Positions 16,768-25,683 of a DNA stretch of 64,000 nucleotides are shown piece after piece. The translations under genes were made by a program, and so were the position numbers. The notes beneath the pieces are model-generated. The model was not told where the DNA came from. It saw only the letters and a program-made list of their open reading frames with translations, and ran no database searches. The stretch is from the NCBI RefSeq assembly GCF_049316285.1, contig NZ_JBMOXA010000011.1, forward strand, positions 124,001 to 188,000, written 5' to 3'. Numbering within the stretch: position 1 is the stretch's first letter; every line of letters begins with the position of its first letter. The DNA is from Rhodoferax_B sp049316285. Its GTDB lineage: Bacteria > Pseudomonadota > Gammaproteobacteria > Burkholderiales > Burkholderiaceae_C.

Positions 16768-18030
16768 TTACTTCACCACCGGCTGCACCTTGAGCGTGAC
16801 CAGCGTGCGCAGCAGCGCGCGGTTGGCGTCATCCATGGGCATATTGTGTTTGGCGCAGGTGGCGCGTATGGCGGCGGTGTCGTCGCGGCTTTGCGAGCAG
16901 GCGATGTCGAGTGCGGCCGCATACGGGCCGGTGTGGTTCACCGTGGCGTCGTAGATGCGGTCCGACAGCGGCAGGCGGCGCAGCAGCCCTGGCAGGGGCT
17001 CATCCAGCAGCAGGTTGAGCTGCGAGAAAAGGCCGCAGAGGTAGATGTCGCGGCGCAGGCTTTCTTCTATGCCGGCGTCCAGAAGGTGTTCCATCAGGCG
17101 CGCGCGCAGCACCATGGCCACCTTGACGGGGTGCATGTTGATGTCGTTCGAGGCCTTGGGCAGTTGCGCTGCCAGCCACTTCGCCAGCGAGCCATAACCC
17201 ATCATCATCAAGCCGTGGCGCAAGGATGAGATGCCGGTGCGCAGACCTATGCCTGCGGAATTGACGTGCGCCAGGAAGCGATAGGCCAGCACCGGCTCCT
17301 CACCCATGATGGATTCGATCTGCTCCATCGACTTGTCGGCTTCCAGCCCCTTGATGATGCGCAGCATGGTGCGATGCTCGGGGGCAATGGCGTGGTGGCG
17401 GTGTGCGTGCAACACATCTTCGTCGGGCCAGTTGAGCAAGGCGAAGGCGTCGCTTTGGTCCAGGCAGTGCTCCATCAGCGGGCGGCTGTGGATGTCTTCG
17501 TAAATGTGGCCTGCGGTGACCGGGCTGCCGGCCGAGCGCACGGTCTGGCCGGCGCCGCCAGCGGCGCGGTTGGCACGCAGCGCGGCCGCGGCCTGCAATG
17601 CCGTGAGTGCCTGCTGGGGCGACAGCGTATGCATCTGGCGGGAGAAGCAGGGAGCGAGCGATGCATCCGGCTGGGCGTCCACCGCACCACGCCAGACCAT
17701 GCGCAAACCACGCGCGTGTGCGGCGCGCACACGCTGCTCCATGGCGGCGTCATTCTCCAGCCAGCGCTGGGGTACTTCGATCCACAGCGTGGTGGTGTTG
17801 GTGGGGGCGTGCTCCAGCGCGTCGATCAGCAGTTCCACCGATTGCAGTGACAGCAGCAATGGCGGCGCGGTCAGGGTGCCGATTTCGGTCAGGGTATGCA
17901 GCAGATGCGGTGCGTCGACGGGCGCATTCGGCACCGCCTCGATCAAAAGCTGAATGCCTGCGAGTTCGCGGTCGCGGCCCCAGAGTGGCCGGTAACCCAG
18001 AGTGATGCTGCCGAGGACGGAAGGAGACAT
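16768..18030 (-). CDS. HDOD-domain protein with degenerate EAL-like N-terminus
   Basis: The 420-residue protein has an N-terminal half resembling a degraded EAL domain (LGYRPLWGRDRELAGIQLLIEAVPNA; WIEVPQRWLE), with none of the EAL/metal signature visible, and a C-terminal HDOD domain (KSMEQIESIMGEEPVLAYRFLAHVNSAGIGL). This is the YuxH-like EAL-HDOD architecture associated with c-di-GMP and motility control. It lies 16 bp after flgL on the same strand, so it is likely read with the flagellar hook operon. It is convergent with mocR. Catalytic activity on c-di-GMP is unlikely; a protein-interaction role is inferred. Confidence 0.8.
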   Translation of the reverse strand: MSPSVLGSITLGYRPLWGRDRELAGIQLLIEAVPNAPVDAPHLLHTLTEIGTLTAPPLLLSLQSVELLIDALEHAPTNTTTLWIEVPQRWLENDAAMEQRVRAAHARGLRMVWRGAVDAQPDASLAPCFSRQMHTLSPQQALTALQAAAALRANRAAGGAGQTVRSAGSPVTAGHIYEDIHSRPLMEHCLDQSDAFALLNWPDEDVLHAHRHHAIAPEHRTMLRIIKGLEADKSMEQIESIMGEEPVLAYRFLAHVNSAGIGLRTGISSLRHGLMMMGYGSLAKWLAAQLPKASNDINMHPVKVAMVLRARLMEHLLDAGIEESLRRDIYLCGLFSQLNLLLDEPLPGLLRRLPLSDRIYDATVNHTGPYAAALDIACSQSRDDTAAIRATCAKHNMPMDDANRALLRTLVTLKVQPVVK

Positions 18031-18046
18031 TTATGAGGGTGCGCTT

Positions 18047-19306
18047 TCAGCTGATGAAGTTGAACAACGAGAGTTTCTGGATCTGTGCGTACGACTGTAG
18101 CGCGGCCGAGTAAGCGGTTTGTTGCGTGGCCAGGTCGGACAGGCCTTGCACCATGTCAATGTCTTCGGCGCGCGAGCGGTCCGACTCCAGCTGAACCGAG
18201 CGGGTTTGCTGCAGCGCATCGATGCGGTCCACCCGGTTGAGCAGGTCGCCAGCGTAACCGCGCGAGGATTCGATGCGTGCCATGCCGGCGTCGATCTGTG
18301 TCAGCGCTTGGGTGATGCCGTGTGTCAGGTTGCCGGTGAGTGTGTTGGCCGTGGTGTTGGTGCCACTGTTGGCGCCGGCGTTGCGGATGTCGGCAATGGT
18401 CTTGTCGAGCACACTGAACACATCGGTCTTGGTGCTGTCGGTGATGGTGAAGTTGTCGCCGTTGGCGGGTGCGCCGCTGGGGGTGATGATCATGCCGTCG
18501 AACTTGATCGGTGTGCCCGAGGTGTAGGCAATATTCGTCAAGGGCGTCCCCACAGGATATTCAGCCGGTAAGCCGGTGGTGGTGTTCATGACGGAGTAGG
18601 TCGTGGCCTTGGTGGTCGGGTCCACCGTGAATGTAAGACTGTAGTCGTTGCCGGTCAATAAAGATGGGGTTTCCACCTGTCCCAGATCGACCCAGGCGCC
18701 GCCGGTGTTGGTGCTGGCGTAATCGACTGTGAACACACCATTGCCGGTGGGCACACTCATCCAGGCGGCCTGGCCGTCCAGCGTGGGCGACACGGACACT
18801 TCACTGCTGGGCTTTTGGCCCGGCGTGGCCAGGTATTGCGTGCCGGTGCTGGCATCGACAAAAGGTGTGGCCGAGCTGTTGAGGCCGCTGAACAGCGGCT
18901 GGCCGCTGCCGTCAGTCTTGTTGGTATAGCTGAACAGTTGGTCGCGCAGCGATTGCAGTTCCTGCAGCAGTGCGCTGCGCTCGGTGGCGCTGTAGCTGCC
19001 GTTGCCAGCGGCAACCACCTTCTCGCGGAAGGTTTGCAGCAGGTCGGTGGCACTGCCCAGCGTGGATTCAGCCATTTCCATGGAGTTGCGTTGCGCCGCC
19101 AGGGCGCGCTGCTCGGTTTCCACGCGCGCCATACGCGTCTGGGCACGTTCGGCCTGGGCAGCGGCGGTCGGGTCGTCGCTTGGGCGCACCACGCGCTTGC
19201 CGGCCGTGATGTGTTCTTGTAGGGTGGACAGGGTGCTCAGCCGGGTCTGCAGATTGCGGATGGCGGAGTCATAGGTGTTGTAAGAGCTGACGCGGGAGTA
19301 GGACAT
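18047..19306 (-). CDS. flgL: Flagellar hook-filament junction protein FlgL (HAP3)
   Basis: This 419-residue protein has flagellin-like N- and C-terminal coiled ends (MSYSRVSSYNTYDSAIRNLQ; DIDMVQGLSDLATQQTAYSAAL) that join the filament to FlgK. GKRVVRPSDDPTAAAQA is the usual FlgL signature after the first helix. The central Thr/Gly-rich part forms the exposed domain. It is the last structural gene of the flgB-L run and is separated from flgK by 34 bp. It is exported by the flagellar type III system, so there is no Sec signal. Confidence 0.95.
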   Translation of the reverse strand: MSYSRVSSYNTYDSAIRNLQTRLSTLSTLQEHITAGKRVVRPSDDPTAAAQAERAQTRMARVETEQRALAAQRNSMEMAESTLGSATDLLQTFREKVVAAGNGSYSATERSALLQELQSLRDQLFSYTNKTDGSGQPLFSGLNSSATPFVDASTGTQYLATPGQKPSSEVSVSPTLDGQAAWMSVPTGNGVFTVDYASTNTGGAWVDLGQVETPSLLTGNDYSLTFTVDPTTKATTYSVMNTTTGLPAEYPVGTPLTNIAYTSGTPIKFDGMIITPSGAPANGDNFTITDSTKTDVFSVLDKTIADIRNAGANSGTNTTANTLTGNLTHGITQALTQIDAGMARIESSRGYAGDLLNRVDRIDALQQTRSVQLESDRSRAEDIDMVQGLSDLATQQTAYSAALQSYAQIQKLSLFNFIS

Positions 19307-19340
19307 GAAAGGCTCCGGTAAATACAGTTCGAAAAGAAGC

Positions 19341-21239
19341 TCAGCCCACGCTTTGCAGCATCGAGTCGAAGATCGTCTGCGCCACCTGGATCATCTTGGA
19401 CGATGCCTGGTAGGCCTGTTGGTACTGGATCAGCTTGGCGGCTTCTTCGTCGAGGTTGACACCGCTGACCGATGCCTTGTCGGAGGCCGCGTTGGCGGCA
19501 ATCGCCTGCGACACCGTGGCCGCGTATTGCGCGCTCTGGGTGCGTACGCCGATTTCGGCGATCAGACTGGCGTAGCCGTCGGTCATGGTGGCGCCGTCAA
19601 ACGTGGCCAGGTCGCGCAGGTCCATCAGCTTGTCGGCGTTGCCCGCGTTCAGCGTGTAGTAACCCGTGCCGCCGTTGGCTGGCGTGGCGTCCTGCACTTT
19701 GATGACATCGCCGGTGGCGGGGGTGCCCGTCAGCTTCAGCGCCCAACCGTCGATGGTGATGGTGCTGCCTGGGGTGTAGGTGTAGGAGCCTGCGGCTGGA
19801 TTGGTGGAGCCGGCCAGCGTATAGGTGGCTGGTGAGGTGCTGGCATCAAAGGTCAGCGTCACGCCGGTGGCGCCGGGCATGTCGAAGCCGTTGGCGGTGG
19901 CTTCCAGCGAGGCCACGGCGACGGTGCCGGTGTTGGCCGCGCCTATCACCGGCTCGATGATGCTGGCCGCGGCCAGGTCGCGTGGGTTGCTGATCGCCAC
20001 ACCCATCTGTGCCGCCACGTTGGCCAGCGGCTGCATGACGAAGCGGTCACCCGCCGCCGCGCTGGCGCTGGGGGTGAAGGTCAGGCCGTCGACGGTGACC
20101 GGCACCGAGGTGAACGCGACCGGGGCCGAGCCGTCGTCCGGAATACGCGTGAGCGTGCCGGCGGTGGCGCTGGTCATGTTGATTTCGTAGTTGGTCGCCT
20201 TGAGCTGTGTGCCGTCGGTCACCGTGATGCCCATCGTGGCTGTGCCCGAGTCGGACAACACCGGGTCGATGCTGATGGGCGTGAACAGGTTGCCGCCCTG
20301 CGTGCCGTCCATGGTCAGGCCCAGCTTGTGCTGGTCGTTGACTTCGGTGGCAATCGCCAGCGCCATGCGGCCCAGCAGGTTGCGTCCCTTGACCAGATCG
20401 TCGTTCTGGAACTTCAGCAGGCCCGTCATGGAGCCGCCGCCAATCTGCGCCTCGTCGATTTGTGTGACGATGGTGTCGCGCTGCACCGCCAGCTTGGTGT
20501 TGTTGTCGGTGAGGATCACCGGCACGGAGCGGTTGCTCTGCACCACCGCCTGGCTGCCGACAAACACGCTGACCGTGCCGTCATCGGCGGCCACGGTGGA
20601 GGTCTGCACCAGCGAGTTCAGGTTCTTGATCAGTTCGTCGCGCTGGTCCAGCAGGTCGTTGGGGGCCTGGCCGGTGCCGTTGGTGCGGGCGATCTGCTCG
20701 TTGAGCGTGGCGATGCGCGAGGTCAGGCTGTTGATCGACAACACCTGTTCCTTGAGCTCGGCCGTCACGCTGTCCTGGATGTCGCTGATCTGCTGCGCCG
20801 TGGTGCGAAAACGCGCGGCCAGTTCATCAGCGCTGGTCAGTGCCACATTGCGCGCCGTGAGGTCGGTAGGCGCATTCACGATGTCCGAGAACGAGTTCAG
20901 GAAGTCGCTGACGGCGGCACCCAGGCCCGAGGTGCCGGTGGTGAAGATGTCCTGCAGGCCGGTGAGTTTGTCGGCGCGCGCAGTGTCGGCCGACTGTATG
21001 GATTCGGTCAGCGCGGCTTGCTTGGTCAGGAACTGGTTGTAGGTGCGTTGCACCGTGAGGATGTCCACACCCTTGCCGATGTAGCCGCCATTGGTGAATT
21101 GGCCGGCCACCTGTTCCAGCACCACCGTTTGGCGCGAATAACCGGCGGTGTTGACGTTGGCGATGTTGTGACCAATGGTGGTCAGCGCGGCTTGGTTGGC
21201 CTGGAGTGCACGTGCACCGACGTTGAGTAAGCTGCTCAC
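19341..21239 (-). CDS. flgK: Flagellar hook-associated protein FlgK (HAP1)
   Basis: The 632-residue product begins MSSLLNVGARALQANQAALTTIGHNIANVNTAGYSRQ, the rod/hook-family N-terminus, and ends with the FlgK C-terminal helix region VSGVNLDEEAAKLIQYQQAYQASSKMI. It forms the first junction zone between hook and filament. The length is a little above E. coli FlgK, from an enlarged central region rich in Thr, Ala and Gly. It lies 15 bp downstream of flgJ. Confidence 0.95.
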   Translation of the reverse strand: MSSLLNVGARALQANQAALTTIGHNIANVNTAGYSRQTVVLEQVAGQFTNGGYIGKGVDILTVQRTYNQFLTKQAALTESIQSADTARADKLTGLQDIFTTGTSGLGAAVSDFLNSFSDIVNAPTDLTARNVALTSADELAARFRTTAQQISDIQDSVTAELKEQVLSINSLTSRIATLNEQIARTNGTGQAPNDLLDQRDELIKNLNSLVQTSTVAADDGTVSVFVGSQAVVQSNRSVPVILTDNNTKLAVQRDTIVTQIDEAQIGGGSMTGLLKFQNDDLVKGRNLLGRMALAIATEVNDQHKLGLTMDGTQGGNLFTPISIDPVLSDSGTATMGITVTDGTQLKATNYEINMTSATAGTLTRIPDDGSAPVAFTSVPVTVDGLTFTPSASAAAGDRFVMQPLANVAAQMGVAISNPRDLAAASIIEPVIGAANTGTVAVASLEATANGFDMPGATGVTLTFDASTSPATYTLAGSTNPAAGSYTYTPGSTITIDGWALKLTGTPATGDVIKVQDATPANGGTGYYTLNAGNADKLMDLRDLATFDGATMTDGYASLIAEIGVRTQSAQYAATVSQAIAANAASDKASVSGVNLDEEAAKLIQYQQAYQASSKMIQVAQTIFDSMLQSVG

Positions 21240-21254
21240 AGTAGTTCCCTTTTT

Positions 21255-22127
21255 TTAAACGTAGGCGCGGCGTAGTTGCTCGGTGCGGTCGATGGCGCGG
21301 CTGAGCTTGCTGGCGTATTGCGGGTCGGTGGCGTAGCCGGCACGTTTGAGCTCGGTGGCATAGGCCAGGGCCGAGGTCTTGTCGCGCGCTTCGGCGTAGC
21401 GCGGGTTCTCGTTGATCAGGCGTGCATAGTCTTTGAACGACTCTTCGTACGAGTCGTAGGCGCGGAACTTGGCGACCACTTTGCGCGGCTCGCCGTTGAT
21501 GTATTCGGTGGTGGTCACGCTGGCGGTCTTGCCGGTCCAGTTCGCCCCTGCTTTGATGCCGAACAGGTTGAACGAACTGCTGCCATCGGCCTTGCGGATT
21601 TCGCTTTTGCCCCAGCCGGTTTCGTGGCCGGCCTGGCCCAGCATGAAGCTGGCGGGAATGCCGCTGGCTTGTTCAACCTTGGTGGCCACCTCGTTGTGCT
21701 GCTGCACAAAGTTGGTCTGGCTCGCGCTGGGTGGCGTCTTGAAGTTGCTCACCGGCGGGGCCAGGTTGATTTTGCCGCCAGCGCCGCCCACCGTAGTGCC
21801 GTCCGGCCGCACCACCTGGCGCGAAAGCTGGCGCTCAATCGCTTCGGACAAACCACCGGGCTGGCCCGACATGGCCAAGGACAGTTGTTGGTCCAGCATG
21901 TCGGAGCCCAGGTCACCGGCAGGACTATCGAGCAGGCCGGATTTGACGGTGGCGTCGCGCATGCTCTTGATCAGCTCACGCATGAACAGCGATTCCAGCT
22001 GTTTGGCCGATTCCTTGATCGCCGCAGGGGTGTCATTGCCAGCCTGGAACTTCAGTGCATCAAGCGACTTGACATCGGCTGCCAGCACGTTGCGCGGCGA
22101 CATGGTGGAAGTGGAAGAGATGGTCAT
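21255..22127 (-). CDS. flgJ: Flagellar rod assembly protein / peptidoglycan hydrolase FlgJ
   Basis: The 290-residue protein combines the N-terminal rod-capping domain (AIKESAKQLESLFMRELIKSMRDAT, residues about 35-100) with a C-terminal GH73 glucosaminidase domain (residues about 145-290). The catalytic Glu is in GQAGHETGWG, and FNLFGIKAG is the family motif that follows. It opens the peptidoglycan layer for rod passage in the periplasm. It directly follows flgI with 1 bp between. Confidence 0.95.
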   Translation of the reverse strand: MTISSTSTMSPRNVLAADVKSLDALKFQAGNDTPAAIKESAKQLESLFMRELIKSMRDATVKSGLLDSPAGDLGSDMLDQQLSLAMSGQPGGLSEAIERQLSRQVVRPDGTTVGGAGGKINLAPPVSNFKTPPSASQTNFVQQHNEVATKVEQASGIPASFMLGQAGHETGWGKSEIRKADGSSSFNLFGIKAGANWTGKTASVTTTEYINGEPRKVVAKFRAYDSYEESFKDYARLINENPRYAEARDKTSALAYATELKRAGYATDPQYASKLSRAIDRTEQLRRAYV

Positions 22128-22128
22128 G

Positions 22129-23268
22129 TCAGATTACCTCCAGGTCAGCGTTCAGGGCACCTGCGGCCTTGATGGCTTGCAGAATGGCCAGCAAATCCTG
22201 TGGTGTGGCGCCCAGCGTGTTGAGTGCGCGCACCACATCTCCAAGTTGTGGCGAGGCAGGCACCTGGATGACCTTGCCCTGGCCCGTCTTGATTTCGACA
22301 CTGCTTTGCTGCGACACCACGGTGGCGCCTTGGGTGAACGCGTTGGGCTGGCTGATCACCGGCGTGGTGCTGATGCTGATGGACAAGTTGCCGTGGGCAA
22401 TGGCGCATGGCCCCAGCGTGACGGCCTGGTTCAACACAATCGAGCCGGTGCGCGAGTTGATCACCACCTTGGCCGCGGGCACACTGGCCTCGAGCGGAAT
22501 TTCCTCCACATCGGCCAAAAAGCTGACGCGGGCATTGGTGTTGATGGGTGCGCGCACCTGCACTGTGCGGCCATCGAGGGCGTTGGCCAATCCCGCGCCC
22601 ATACGCGAGTTGATCGCTGCCGCCACACGGCGCGCGGTTTGGAAGTCGTTGGTATTCAGATCCAGGGTGACGAAATCACCGGTCTGCAGTGGCGACGGCA
22701 CGGCACGCTCGACCTGTGCCCCGCTGGGAATTCGGCCTGCGTTCAAATGGTTGACCTGCACCTTGCTGCCACCTGCGGCAGCGCCCGCGCCACCGACCAT
22801 CAGGTTGCCTTGGGCGAGTGCATAGATTTCGCCGTCGGCACCACGCATGGGTGTGGCAATCAACAAGCCGCCGCGCAGCGACTTGGCATTACCCATGGAG
22901 GACACCACCACGTCGATCTGCTGGCCGGGCTGGGCAAAGGCCGGCAGTTCCGCGGTGACCACCACAGCCGCCACGTTTTTCAATTGCAAAGAGGACGCCA
23001 CGCTGGCGGGCAGCACGATGCCCATCTGCTGCAGGTAGTTGGCCAAGCTCTGCGTGGTGTAGGGCATCTGGGTGGTTTGGTCGCCGGTGCCGTCCAAGCC
23101 AACGACCAGGCCGTAGCCGGTCAACTGGTTGGTACGTACGCCTTGCACACCAGCCACTTCCTTGATACGAAGCGCTTGCGCGGGTGTGGCGGCCAGGCCC
23201 AGCGCGAGCGCCAGTCCAGTGGCCCAGAGGGAGGCGGTTTTGAGTAGGGGTAGTCGCAGGGAAAACAT
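22129..23268 (-). CDS. flgI: Flagellar P-ring protein FlgI
   Basis: The 379-residue protein starts with a Sec signal peptide (MFSLRLPLLKTASLWATGLALALGLAATPAQA). It continues with family motifs RIKEVAGVQGVRTNQLTGYGLVVGL, GTGDQTTQMPYTTQSL and VMRGADGE-like regions, and ends VRALNTLGATPQDLLAILQAIKAAGAL. It forms the periplasmic bushing around the rod. ATG 23268 has AGGA upstream and starts the signal peptide; the ATG at 23304 is less likely. It is one of the Sec-secreted flagellar proteins. Confidence 0.95.
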   Translation of the reverse strand: MFSLRLPLLKTASLWATGLALALGLAATPAQALRIKEVAGVQGVRTNQLTGYGLVVGLDGTGDQTTQMPYTTQSLANYLQQMGIVLPASVASSLQLKNVAAVVVTAELPAFAQPGQQIDVVVSSMGNAKSLRGGLLIATPMRGADGEIYALAQGNLMVGGAGAAAGGSKVQVNHLNAGRIPSGAQVERAVPSPLQTGDFVTLDLNTNDFQTARRVAAAINSRMGAGLANALDGRTVQVRAPINTNARVSFLADVEEIPLEASVPAAKVVINSRTGSIVLNQAVTLGPCAIAHGNLSISISTTPVISQPNAFTQGATVVSQQSSVEIKTGQGKVIQVPASPQLGDVVRALNTLGATPQDLLAILQAIKAAGALNADLEVI

Positions 23269-23314
23269 GGCAGACCGTCCTGTTTGGAGCTGGTTGAAGA
23301 GCATTCTGTGTGGC

Positions 23315-24031
23315 TTAGAACGGGGCGATATTCATGAAGAAGCGAGACAGCCAACCCATGGATTGGGCTTCGCCCTGGGCCCCGCGACCCTTGGATTCGA
23401 TGCGCACATTGGCCACAGCATTCGAGCTGACGATGCTGTTGGGCAGGATGGCGCGTGGGTCTACCGTGCCGGTGAAGCGCAGCACGTCGACGTTCTCGTT
23501 CACACCAATCTGCTTCTCGCCGCTGACCACCAGATGGCCGTTGGGCAGCACTTGCACCACGGTGGTGGTGATGGCGCCCGTGAAGGTGTTGGCGCTTTCG
23601 GTTCCGCCCTTGCCGGAGAAGCTGTTTGACGAGCTGGCCCCGAGGTTGAGCTTGTCAAAAATGGAGGCGCCAGGTTTGACCAGCGGCAATGCGGTGATGC
23701 CGGCTTCGTTCTCAGCCGTGCGGTCAATGGTGGAGGTGGACGACTGCTTGGCCGACACGTTTTCCACAATTTGAATCGTCAGGCTGTCGCCGACCAGACG
23801 CGGGCGGCGGTCCTCAAAAAATGGACGGTAGCGCGAGGCCATGTAGATGCCGCCGGTGGTGGGTATGACCTGCGGTGCTTCGGCTGGAATTTGCAGCGGG
23901 ACGGTGGGTTGTACGAAGTCGACCTTGGGCGACTGGCGCAGCGTTTCGCAGCCGGTGCAGAAAATGCAGACCGCCACGAGCAGGGGCCACCACAGCCGTG
24001 AGGAGGAATCGAGGTTGGTGTTTGTGTTCAT
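23315..24031 (-). CDS. flgH: Flagellar L-ring lipoprotein FlgH
   Basis: The 238-residue product carries a lipoprotein signal with Cys in VCIFCTGCETL, giving an outer-membrane lipoprotein. Family motifs seen are GGIYMASRYRPFFEDRRPRLVGDSLTIQI, and the end VASNAVANVRIESKGRG..SMGWLSRFFMNIAPF. It forms the outer-membrane ring. ATG 24031 (MNTNTN) is preferred over ATG 24058. It sits between flgG and flgI. Confidence 0.95.
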   Translation of the reverse strand: MNTNTNLDSSSRLWWPLLVAVCIFCTGCETLRQSPKVDFVQPTVPLQIPAEAPQVIPTTGGIYMASRYRPFFEDRRPRLVGDSLTIQIVENVSAKQSSTSTIDRTAENEAGITALPLVKPGASIFDKLNLGASSSNSFSGKGGTESANTFTGAITTTVVQVLPNGHLVVSGEKQIGVNENVDVLRFTGTVDPRAILPNSIVSSNAVANVRIESKGRGAQGEAQSMGWLSRFFMNIAPF

Positions 24032-24073
24032 GGCAGTCTCGGTGAAACGCGGGAGCAAACTTTTCAGGGCTGC

Positions 24074-24856
24074 TCAGAGCTGGGCCAGCTTTTGCAGCAT
24101 CTGGTCCGAGGTCTGGATGGCCTTGGAATTCATTTCGTAGGCGCGTTGCGTCTGGATCATGGTGACCAGCTCCTGCACCACGTTGACGTTGGAGGTTTCC
24201 AGGAAACCCTGCGATACCTGGCCCATGCCGTTGGTGCCGGGCGTGCCGTTTTGCGGCTGGCCAGAGGCGGCGGTTTCAGTGAACAGGTTTTGTCCCTTTG
24301 GCTCCAGGCCAGCCGGATTGATAAACGTGGCCAACGCCAGGTTGCCCACGGGTTGTGGCGTGGGGTTGTTCGGCAGCACCACGGTCACGGCACCGGCGGC
24401 GCTGATGGTGATGCTTTGTGCGGTGGGCGGGATGGTGATGCCGTTGGCCACGGTCAAACCGTTGGCGGTGACCACGCGGCCTTGTGAATCGAGCTGGAAC
24501 GTGCCGTCGCGCGTGTAGCCAATCGAGCCGTCGGGCATGTTCACCTGGAAGAAACCGTTGCCTTGAATGGCCACGTCGAGCGCGTTGGTCGACTGCTGCA
24601 GGCTACCTTGTGTATAGGAGCGGCTGGTGGCGACGGTGCGCACACCCAGGCCCAAATGCAGGCCGGTGGGCAATTGGGATTGTTCGGTGGTGTCGGCGCC
24701 CACCTGGCGAAGATTTTGATAGATCAAATCTTCGAACACGGCGTTGGCGCGCTTGTAGCCGGTGGTGGACACGTTGGCCAAGTTGTGGGAGATCACGTCC
24801 AGCTGGGTTTGCTGGGCTTCCATGCCGGTTTTGGAGATCCACAGAGAGTTGATCAT
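24074..24856 (-). CDS. flgG: Flagellar distal rod protein FlgG
   Basis: The 260-residue rod protein starts MINSLWISKTGMEAQQTQLDVISHNLANVSTTGYKRA and ends SNVNVVQELVTMIQTQRAYEMNSKAIQTSDQMLQKLAQL, both diagnostic of FlgG. Middle signature VDVAIQGNGFFQV-like text is present (ALDVAIQGNGFFQVNMPDG). It is exported by the flagellar type III system. Confidence 0.96.
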   Translation of the reverse strand: MINSLWISKTGMEAQQTQLDVISHNLANVSTTGYKRANAVFEDLIYQNLRQVGADTTEQSQLPTGLHLGLGVRTVATSRSYTQGSLQQSTNALDVAIQGNGFFQVNMPDGSIGYTRDGTFQLDSQGRVVTANGLTVANGITIPPTAQSITISAAGAVTVVLPNNPTPQPVGNLALATFINPAGLEPKGQNLFTETAASGQPQNGTPGTNGMGQVSQGFLETSNVNVVQELVTMIQTQRAYEMNSKAIQTSDQMLQKLAQL

Positions 24857-24904
24857 GTCATTTCCTCGATTAGGTGCGTGGGTCGAAGCAGGCTTTAGGG
24901 CCTA

Positions 24905-25645
24905 TCAACCCTGGACGCTCAGCAACTGGCTGGCGGTCTTGTCATTGGTTTCGGCGTTTTGCAGCAGGCGCATTTGGGCTTCAAATTGGCGTGCCACCTG
25001 GATCATGCCGACCATGGTTTCCACGGCGTTGACGTTAGAGCCTTCAATTGCGCCCGGCTCCATCTTGGCATTCGCATCATTCGCCAGCGGCTCGCCAGTG
25101 GCGGTGCGAAACAGCGCATCGTCGCTGCGCACCAGGCGCTCGTCATCGGCCGGCGTGGCCAGTTTCAGTCGGCCCAATTTGGTGGGCGCCTGGCCTTCCA
25201 CGGTGGCGGTGATGCTGCCGTCGTAACCCATGTTCACTTGGGCGCCCTGGGGCACGTCAATCGGCGCGCCGCCGTCGGACAACACCAGCAAACCCTTGCT
25301 GTTGACCAGTTGTCCTTCGGGCGAAATTTCAAAGGTGCCGTTGCGCGTATAGGCTTCAGTGCCATCCAGGCCCTGCACCGCGAACCAGGCGTTGCCCGAG
25401 GCTGCGGCGTCCAGGTTGCGGTTGGTACGCTGGATAGGGCCGGCCAGGTTGGAGTGGCCGGCCGTGGCTTCCAGGGCAAACACGCGGGTGCTCGAACCAG
25501 GACCATTCAGCGGCACCGAACGGAAGGTCGACAACTCGGCGCGGAATCCGTTGGTGGAAACGTTGGCCAGGTTGTTGGCCAGCACCGCCTGCCGTTGCGA
25601 GGCGGTGGCGGCACCGGTCATTGAGGTGTAGATTAAATGGTCCAT
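24905..25645 (-). CDS. flgF: Flagellar proximal rod protein FlgF
   Basis: The 246-residue product starts MDHLIYTSMTGAATASQRQAVLANNLANVSTNGFRAE and ends NAVETMVGMIQVARQFEAQMRLLQNAETND, typical for FlgF. It lies between flgE and flgG, in the usual order. It is somewhat shorter than FlgG and shares the rod-family architecture. Confidence 0.95.
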   Translation of the reverse strand: MDHLIYTSMTGAATASQRQAVLANNLANVSTNGFRAELSTFRSVPLNGPGSSTRVFALEATAGHSNLAGPIQRTNRNLDAAASGNAWFAVQGLDGTEAYTRNGTFEISPEGQLVNSKGLLVLSDGGAPIDVPQGAQVNMGYDGSITATVEGQAPTKLGRLKLATPADDERLVRSDDALFRTATGEPLANDANAKMEPGAIEGSNVNAVETMVGMIQVARQFEAQMRLLQNAETNDKTASQLLSVQG

Positions 25646-25683
25646 GGCGCGGGGCCTCTATGTGACTGCTAAAGGGCGCGTGC

